Shown here in pieces: positions 58,207 to 64,000 of a DNA stretch of 64,000 nt (position 1 is the first letter of the stretch; every line of letters starts with the position of its first letter). Under the pieces are notes generated by a model that ran no database searches, was not told where the DNA came from, and saw only the letters and a program-made list of their open reading frames with translations. The stretch comes from Pomphorhynchus laevis (lineage: Eukaryota; Acanthocephala; Palaeacanthocephala; Echinorhynchida; Pomphorhynchidae). The stretch spans positions 310,001 through 374,000 of the forward strand of contig WNNJ02003776.1 in assembly GCA_012934845.2 (NCBI GenBank). The letters are read 5' to 3'. Position numbers and translations under genes: made by a program.

Positions 58207-60192
58207 CCTTCATGATGCACATTAAGCAGAATAATCGCATAAAAAGGACAATATCGAAATATGGAGATTGGAACTTTCCAACTTCAAATTCGACATTGTC
58301 TACAGACCAGAACACTTGAGACAGTCGATGATGCGTTATGAGAGTTTGTGTAGTAAAGCTGAATTTGAGTAATTAAACAAACCTACACAACTCATTGTGT
58401 CATCCCGACGTCCGTCGATTGATTGCTTACATCCGATCCCATCAACTCCCTTATTCGAGCGATGATGTGAATATAGTGTCAAGTCCATTGACACAATGGA
58501 AGTCCATCAACTTCCATTGCCTTGTGAGTGATACGGAGTAGTGCGACTTGATGCTATTCCATTTTCACTAAGAAAATTTCGTAGTTCCATAGACATGAAC
58601 TCCTAGCCTCTGTCAGAATGTATCAATGCTGGTCTCCCAAAAACACAAAATACTTCGCTTAGAAAATTTTTAACTGCTGACACTGAAGTACTGGTACATG
58701 GATAGGCGAACGGGTACCTACTGTATTCATCAATAGCTGATAACAGGTATCGATTTGCAGAAGTAGATGGTAAAGGCCCTTTAAAGTCTAAGCTCAAACG
58801 CTCCAAATGTCTAGTCGCCTTAATAATTTGTTCAATATCTTTCTTGTAATAATGTGGCTTCACAAATGAGCATGTTTAACACCTCAAAACGGCAGATTTG
58901 ACCTCAGTTGTGGAGAAGGAAAGATTATTTAATTTCACGAAATGCAGGAAGCGAGTTACGTCAGGGTGGTATAACTGATCATGAATCAGAGCAAGCGTGC
59001 CAAGCGCTAATGACCGTATTGAGTTTACTTGAATACGCGACATGACATTTGCCACATAATTTTGACTTCCAGGTCTGTAGCTTATGTCAAAATCAAATAG
59101 GGGAAAGCTCAAACCTCCATCGCGCTATTTTATCATTCTTAATTTTTGAACGGAATGTTTGATCGAATATGAACGAAACACTTCGTTGGTCAAGAACTAC
59201 CTTCATGATGCACAGTAAGTAGAATAATCGCATAAAAAGGACAATATCGAAATATGGAGATTGGAACTTTCCAACTTCAAATTCGACATTGTCTACAGAC
59301 CAGAACACTTGAGACAGTCGATGATGCGTTATGAGAGTTTGTGTAGTAAAACTGAATTTGAGTAATTTAACAAACCTACACAACTCATTGTGTCATCCCG
59401 ACGTCCGTCGATTGATTGCTTACATCCGATCCCATCAACTTCCTTATTCGAGCGATGATTTGAATATAGTGTCAAGTCCATTGACACAATGGAAGTCCAT
59501 CAACTTCCATTGCCTTGTGAGTGATACGGAGTAGTGCGACTTGATGCTATTCCACTTTCACTAAGAAAATTTCGTAGTTCCATAGACATGAACTCCGAGC
59601 CTCTGTCAGAATGTATCAATGCTGGTCTCCCAAATACACAAAATACTTCGCTTAGAAAATTTTTAAGTGCTGACACTGAAGTACTGGTACATGGATAGGC
59701 GAACGGGTACCTACTGTATTCATCAATAGCTGATAACAGGTATCGATTTGCAGAAGTAGATGGTAAAGGCCCTTTAAAGTCTAAGCTCAAACGCTCCAAA
59801 TGTCTAGTCGCCTTAATAATTTGTCTAATATCTTTCTTGTAATAATGTGGCTTCACAAATGAGCATGTTTAACACCTCAAAACGGCAGATTTGACCTCAG
59901 TTGTGGAGAAGGAAAGATTATTTAATTTCACGAAATGCAGGAAGCGAGTTACGTCAGGGTTGTATAACTGATCATGAATCAGAGCAAGCGTGCCAGGCGC
60001 TAATGACCGTATTGAGTTTACTTGAATACGCGACATGACATTTGCCACATAATTTTGACTTCCAGGTCTGTAGCTTATGTCAAAATCGAATAGGGGAAAG
60101 CTCAAACCTCCATCGCGCTATTTTATCATTCTTAATTTTTGAACGGAATGTTTGATCGAATATGAACGAAACACTTCGTTGGTCAAGAACTA
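58207..60192. repeat. Two tandem 993-bp units, each joining two Gypsy fragments head-to-head
   Basis: The units 58207-59199 and 59200-60192 match with few differences, and the first part recurs a third time from 60193. Each unit begins with plus-strand sequence of the host Gypsy fossil, turns at small palindromes (58478-58520, 59471-59513), and ends with minus-strand integrase and RNase H of a second Gypsy family. Confidence 0.8.
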
Positions 60193-61034
60193 CCTTCATG
60201 ATGCACAGTAAGTAGAATAATCGCATAAAAAGGACAATATCGAAATATGGAGATTGGAACTTTCCAACTTCAAATTCGACATTGTCTACAGACCAGAACA
60301 CTTGAGACAGTCGATGATGCGTTATGAGAGTTTGTGTAGTAAAGCTGAATTTGAGTAATTTAACAAACCTACACAACTCATTGTGTCATCCCGAATTCCG
60401 ACGATTGATTGCTTACATCCGATCCCATCAACTTCCTTATTCGAGCGATGATGTGAAGATAGTGTGTGCTAACTGTCGGATATGCTGTGAAATCAAGTCT
60501 AGGCTCCTAAGCCCTGAACTGTAACATGTTTTCAAGGCGACGAAGCCGTTTGAGCGCTTATTGATCGATTTCAAGGAACTTCTGCCATCAAAGAGCTCAA
60601 ATAAATATATCTTGGTGGTTGTCGATGAATACAATCTTTTTTATTCGTGATCGCTTGCATTGATGCCACTGTTAGAATTATTTGGTATTTTTCAATATAT
60701 TCACTCGGGTAATGCAGAATGTTTTGCATCGACTGTAATAAAACGGTATTTATTCTCGAAACGTATAGCAACTAGTAATTCGTCCCCCTTCAATCCTCCT
60801 GGAAACGGCCAAGCCGAGAGGTTTGTGGGACAAATTTGAACGAGTATCTTACTTGGAATACGTAATTGGAATTTACCGTAAGTCACTGGTAAGTACTATC
60901 ACAATCCTTAATTGCAGTCGGGAAGTTATTTGAACAAGTACCAACGATAACCTGTATGACAGAATGTTCCGACATGGAAGACAATATATTACATCGAACC
61001 AGACGATAACTACGTTATTCAACAACGATGTAAT

Positions 61035-61645
61035 ACTAGTCTTCTTATTCTTTGCCTTTTCCTGGCAGGCCAGGGTCGGCGGCTGTGATATATCTTCTCC
61101 ATACCTCATTTTTGTGCTAGAGCTGGCGCCAGGTAACACGTTTTCAAATCATTATGGATTGTATCTATCCAGCATTTCTTAGGACGGCCACGAGGTCGTA
61201 CGCCTTGAACGATTTGCTCGGATCTGCATACTGCTGTTTTGTCAGCCCTGTGAATGTGTCCGAACCATCGTAGTCGATGTTCCCTTCCCTTGAGGTTTAT
61301 TTGCGTAACACCGAAAAGTTGGCGAATGTTTGTATTTAGAATCTTATCTAGGCGCGTTACTCCATAGGACCAGCGCAGCATATTCATCTCCATGGCGCAT
61401 AATTTTCTTTTGGCGTCTGAATTTGATGGCCAGCATTTTGTGGCGTACAATGCAACCGGTCTCACAACTGTTGTGTAGATTTTGGCTTTAAGCTTTAGTG
61501 GCATTCGTCGGTCACATAATAGTCCTGAAAGGCCTCGCTATTTTAGCCGAGCTGCGTTAAGGCGCCCCTTTACATCCTTATTTATTATACCATCCGATTA
61601 GTGGTGGGATCAGAGGTATTTGAAGGTAGTACACTTTTCGAGTGA
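61035..61645 (-). mobile_element. RTE LINE 3' fragment
   Basis: Minus strand, 5' truncated copy of the family at 26680 and 41145; the frame 61106-61504 gives LYATKCWPSNSDAKRKL and LRWFGHIHRADKTAVCRSE. More diverged than the other copies, hence older. Confidence 0.8.
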
Positions 61646-61689
61646 CTACCCGTTGATCTAGATACTATTTTTATCTGTTATTGAACTGT

Positions 61690-62650
61690 AATTTGTGACT
61701 TTTCAATTTTTATACCCTTATTATCCATTATAGAACAATGACTTGTAATAATTGTTTCTAAACTTTTTTATTTTTCTTATTTATTTTTATATTTTTAAAA
61801 GAAAATAATTTCATTACAAAATTACATTTCGCAGGATACCCTAATAATAAGATTTTATTAATACAAACATAAATCAGTCGAACATAAATAAGTTTATCTT
61901 CTTCATTAATATTCAGACTGCTTATCTTCGGACAGCTACGGTCTTCCGTTCCATTTACGGCCTTAAATCCATAGGGATCTGAGCCCCTAACCAGTCCAAC
62001 ACACCGCCTTGCGACTGAACCACCCGTGGTCTTTCACCCCTTCCCGAAGAGTCCAGTCGATGCGGACTATGCTAGGTAAACGCGATACGAGGAGCTTGAG
62101 AAACCTTAGTCTTAGTTCTGGGGGACGTCCTCTTGAAAAGAAGACTAATCCCGAGATCGCTCAAGTACCACAGGCGCACTTGGGTTTTCTCTTTTAATGA
62201 CAGATGTTGGGCCCGTTTATGGGCCCAAAATCACTACGTTTATATGTTCCGTTTATATTCAAATCATTATAATTAACTTTCATCAGTATATCATAATAAA
62301 GCTTTTTGCATGTAAAGACAAAGTTATTACTAGCTTTTTTAATTATTTTAAGTATTTTATTCATATAGACAGAAAGTGGTTTTAATGTACATTTAAACGT
62401 ACTACATATGAACCTAGGTTTTATTGGATTTTTATGTAATTTTGGATTCCAATATAATATAGGTATAGTTTTATTATCTTATCCAACCTTTATACACTTT
62501 TTATCCATTATAGAACAGTGACTTGTGATAATTGTTTATAAACTAAAAAATTTGTTTACATTTAAATCATTATAATTAACTTCTTTCATCCTTATATCAT
62601 AATAAAGCTTTTGGAATATGAAGACAAAGTTATCACTTTGCTACTTCATT
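61690..62650 (-). mobile_element. Naiad-like Penelope fragments split by a SINE-like insertion
   Basis: Minus-strand RT-region pieces 61700-61772 and 62229-62335 are contiguous in copy 2 but separated here by 455 bp of foreign sequence. A further piece follows at 62345-62650, slightly out of order. Confidence 0.7.
61773..62228 (-). mobile_element. SINE-like insertion with tRNA-type promoter boxes and A-rich tail
   Basis: Minus strand. An A-box match TGGTTCAGTCG (62012-62022) fits TRGYNNARNNG exactly; a weaker B box GGCTCAGATCC follows (61975-61985) at a tRNA-like distance. The 3' end is A-rich (61773-61815). About 200 bp lie upstream of the A box, which is unusual for a SINE, and the 5' end abuts a small snap-back (62207-62228). 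No protein match. Confidence 0.4.
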
Positions 62651-63077
62651 ACAAAGTTATTACTTAAGTAATAACTCGGACGGTAACGAAACCTCCGAGT
62701 TTCGCGAGCCCATCACAATGGATAAGAAGATAAAGAGCAAACAATATGTAGTTACTAATGATGGCTCGTAATTTTTATTATTACTTAAGTTATTATTTAA
62801 CTACAAAGTTATTATTTATGACACAAAGTTAATTAAGATTATAGTTCATCAAGAATTATTGTTGTTCCTGCTGATGATATGTTCATCCAGATGTAATAAT
62901 TACAAATTTTATTATATTATTGGGCAATAATAGAATATATTGACAATAATATTAGGCAATAATCTAATATAGGACAATAATTATTTTATACAATATTAAA
63001 GGAAAAATATGCAGATTTTGATGTGCAAGTTTTTTGCATAATTTACAGTTATAAAATGCGACAGAATATAAACTTAC
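62651..63077. other. Intron-like AT-rich sequence
   Basis: Contains a small GC-richer patch with a 7-bp hairpin (actcgga/tccgagt, 62665-62692), otherwise simple AT-rich sequence. It adjoins the donor of the gene B exon. Confidence 0.4.
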
Positions 63078-63183
63078 GGATTGTTTCCGATGTGCCTAAT
63101 TGTTCTTCGAGAAATTGCTGCAGCTCTAAATTTAGTGTCAACTGTTTGTCTGTGAAAGTTTTCAATGCGATGCAGTCATGTTG
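63078..63183 (-). CDS. Host gene B, upstream exon (unknown protein)
   Basis: Acceptor ctttcatttag, 106-nt exon, perfect donor GTAAGT. It reads QHDCIALKTFTDKQLTLNLE and then LQQFLEEQLGTSETI, a helix-forming polar stretch; no domain recognised. It leaves one base over, which the exon at 17511-17671 can complete (it opens with two bases), so the two would join in frame. Upstream exons would be beyond 64000 or in the AT-rich 63184-63835. Confidence 0.5.
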
Positions 63184-63835
63184 CTAAATGAAAGAAGGTA
63201 ATCTTTATAGCTTTAGAAAGAGGCATAGCTTTTGAATAATTGAAATTTTGTATATATACTAATTCTTTTTTAATATTAATAAATATTTTGTACCAAAGCC
63301 AATTAAAATTGTTTATCATAATGTAAATTTAATATTTATATACATTTCTTGATTGAGTATGATCCAAGTTCAATTAACAAAGCTATTTTTATTTTATTAT
63401 ATATGCTTCATAGTAAAAACAAGATTCTTTATTTGATATTAAGTAAGTATCTTTATTACAAATACATTATTATAAAATATTTTTAATTATATAAAATATA
63501 TTTTTATATATATTATTTTAGAATAGTATCTTTATTACAGAGACTTCTTGTCACAATTTTATTATCATATCAAGACTTTATTGCTTCTTAATAAAGTCTT
63601 GGTGAAGACTTTATTATCAATGTCGTTATTACAAAACTTAATTGTTACAAAACTTATTGAATTAAAATTACAATTTTTTATTTTAACGTGATATATGTTA
63701 TATAAAATCTTTTAACAATTATTTATAATTATTTATTATCTAATTATTAAATTTTGATTTATTGATTTGGCATTATTATTTTTATTTATTTATTATGTAA
63801 TAATTATAGTTAATATGTAGACTCAGTTATCAGAA
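63184..63835. other. AT-rich sequence, nothing recognised
   Basis: Probably intron of gene B; the last 120 bp resemble the inverted AT-rich terminal repeat of the Naiad-like element. Confidence 0.4.
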
Positions 63836-64000
63836 TATAAATATGTATCTAGATTTAGCAGATATTAAAGATGCATTAGTAAAATTAATTAATCTTATAT
63901 TCAGAAAACGATATACATATATATGTTATAATAACTACTCGTATAATGCATATCTAACAAAAATTAAACCATCAAGTAAATAAAAATATATTGATAAAAT
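63836..64000 (+). mobile_element. Naiad-like Penelope RT fragment, plus strand, running off the window
   Basis: Encodes LADIKDALVKLINLIF then RKRYTYICYNNY, corresponding to 21440-21330 of copy 2 but in the opposite orientation, without the TGA of copies 1 and 2. It continues beyond base 64000. Confidence 0.7.

Larger units (their letters stand above)
55386..60880 (+). mobile_element. Old Gypsy (Ty3-type) fossil, rearranged, with nested insertions
   Basis: Plus-strand order: LTR end (to about 55445), primer site (55447-55460), gag (55610-56200, with a zinc-knuckle remnant near 56150), protease (about 56300-56520), RT (56530-57060 and 57775-57860), RNase H (57950-58330) and integrase start (58380-58470 and 60330-60800). 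An L2/CR1 LINE sits inside the RT (57063-57775), and a 993-bp unit is duplicated within the integrase part. Many breaks; old. Confidence 0.7.

Overview
This is nuclear DNA of an invertebrate animal with a strongly AT-rich genome. It shows spliceosomal introns with GT..AG borders (inferred sizes 48, 58 and 93 nt, plus very long ones), no operons or bacterial signals, and dense retroelements of animal type. I cannot name the species. Almost everything is transposable-element sequence, much of it nested.

Host genes survive as short, less AT-rich exons. A minus-strand gene (gene A) starts at 15034 and has phase-compatible exons down to 6358; its third intron has been filled with Penelope-like elements, a MITE and a LINE fragment. 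A plus-strand gene (gene C, last two exons 15676-16027) lies head-to-head with it. Two further minus-strand exons (63078-63183 and 17511-17671) match in splice phase and may belong to one gene (gene B), whose roughly 45 kb intron would be the transposon pile. None of the three products is recognised.

Layout: 1-2330, a LINE with an apurinic-type (APE) endonuclease; 2260-5560, a nearly whole LINE with a restriction-like endonuclease (RLE); 5560-20260, gene A and gene C with Penelope-like remnants and hammerhead-like RNA motifs; 20260-26400, Penelope-like elements of two lineages and a Gypsy fossil; 26400-30530, an RTE LINE inserted in an L2/CR1 copy; 31665-38000, a Jockey/I-like LINE, a Penelope-like element with an N-terminal GIY-YIG domain (Naiad/Chlamys-like order) and an L2/CR1 element; 38580-44770, Naiad remnants and an RLE LINE split by an RTE with a 12-bp target duplication; 44800-47900, a second RLE LINE family followed by an OTUD3-like OTU domain; 48170-61030, LINE and Gypsy fossils, one with identical 90-bp LTRs; 61035-64000, an RTE end, Naiad pieces holding a SINE-like insertion, and the gene B exon.

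The most interesting signals are: (i) two distinct Gypsy families whose sequence just inside the 5' LTR is complementary to the LTR's own transcript, suggesting self-primed reverse transcription; (ii) the permuted-domain Penelope-like element; (iii) a cysteine motif shared by an APE LINE and an RLE LINE; (iv) a possible pseudoknot and hammerhead-like motifs in the terminal repeats; (v) a covarying hairpin 50 nt before a LINE's second ORF; and (vi) repeated snap-back inverted repeats at breakpoints, one of which erased an RTE polymerase active site.
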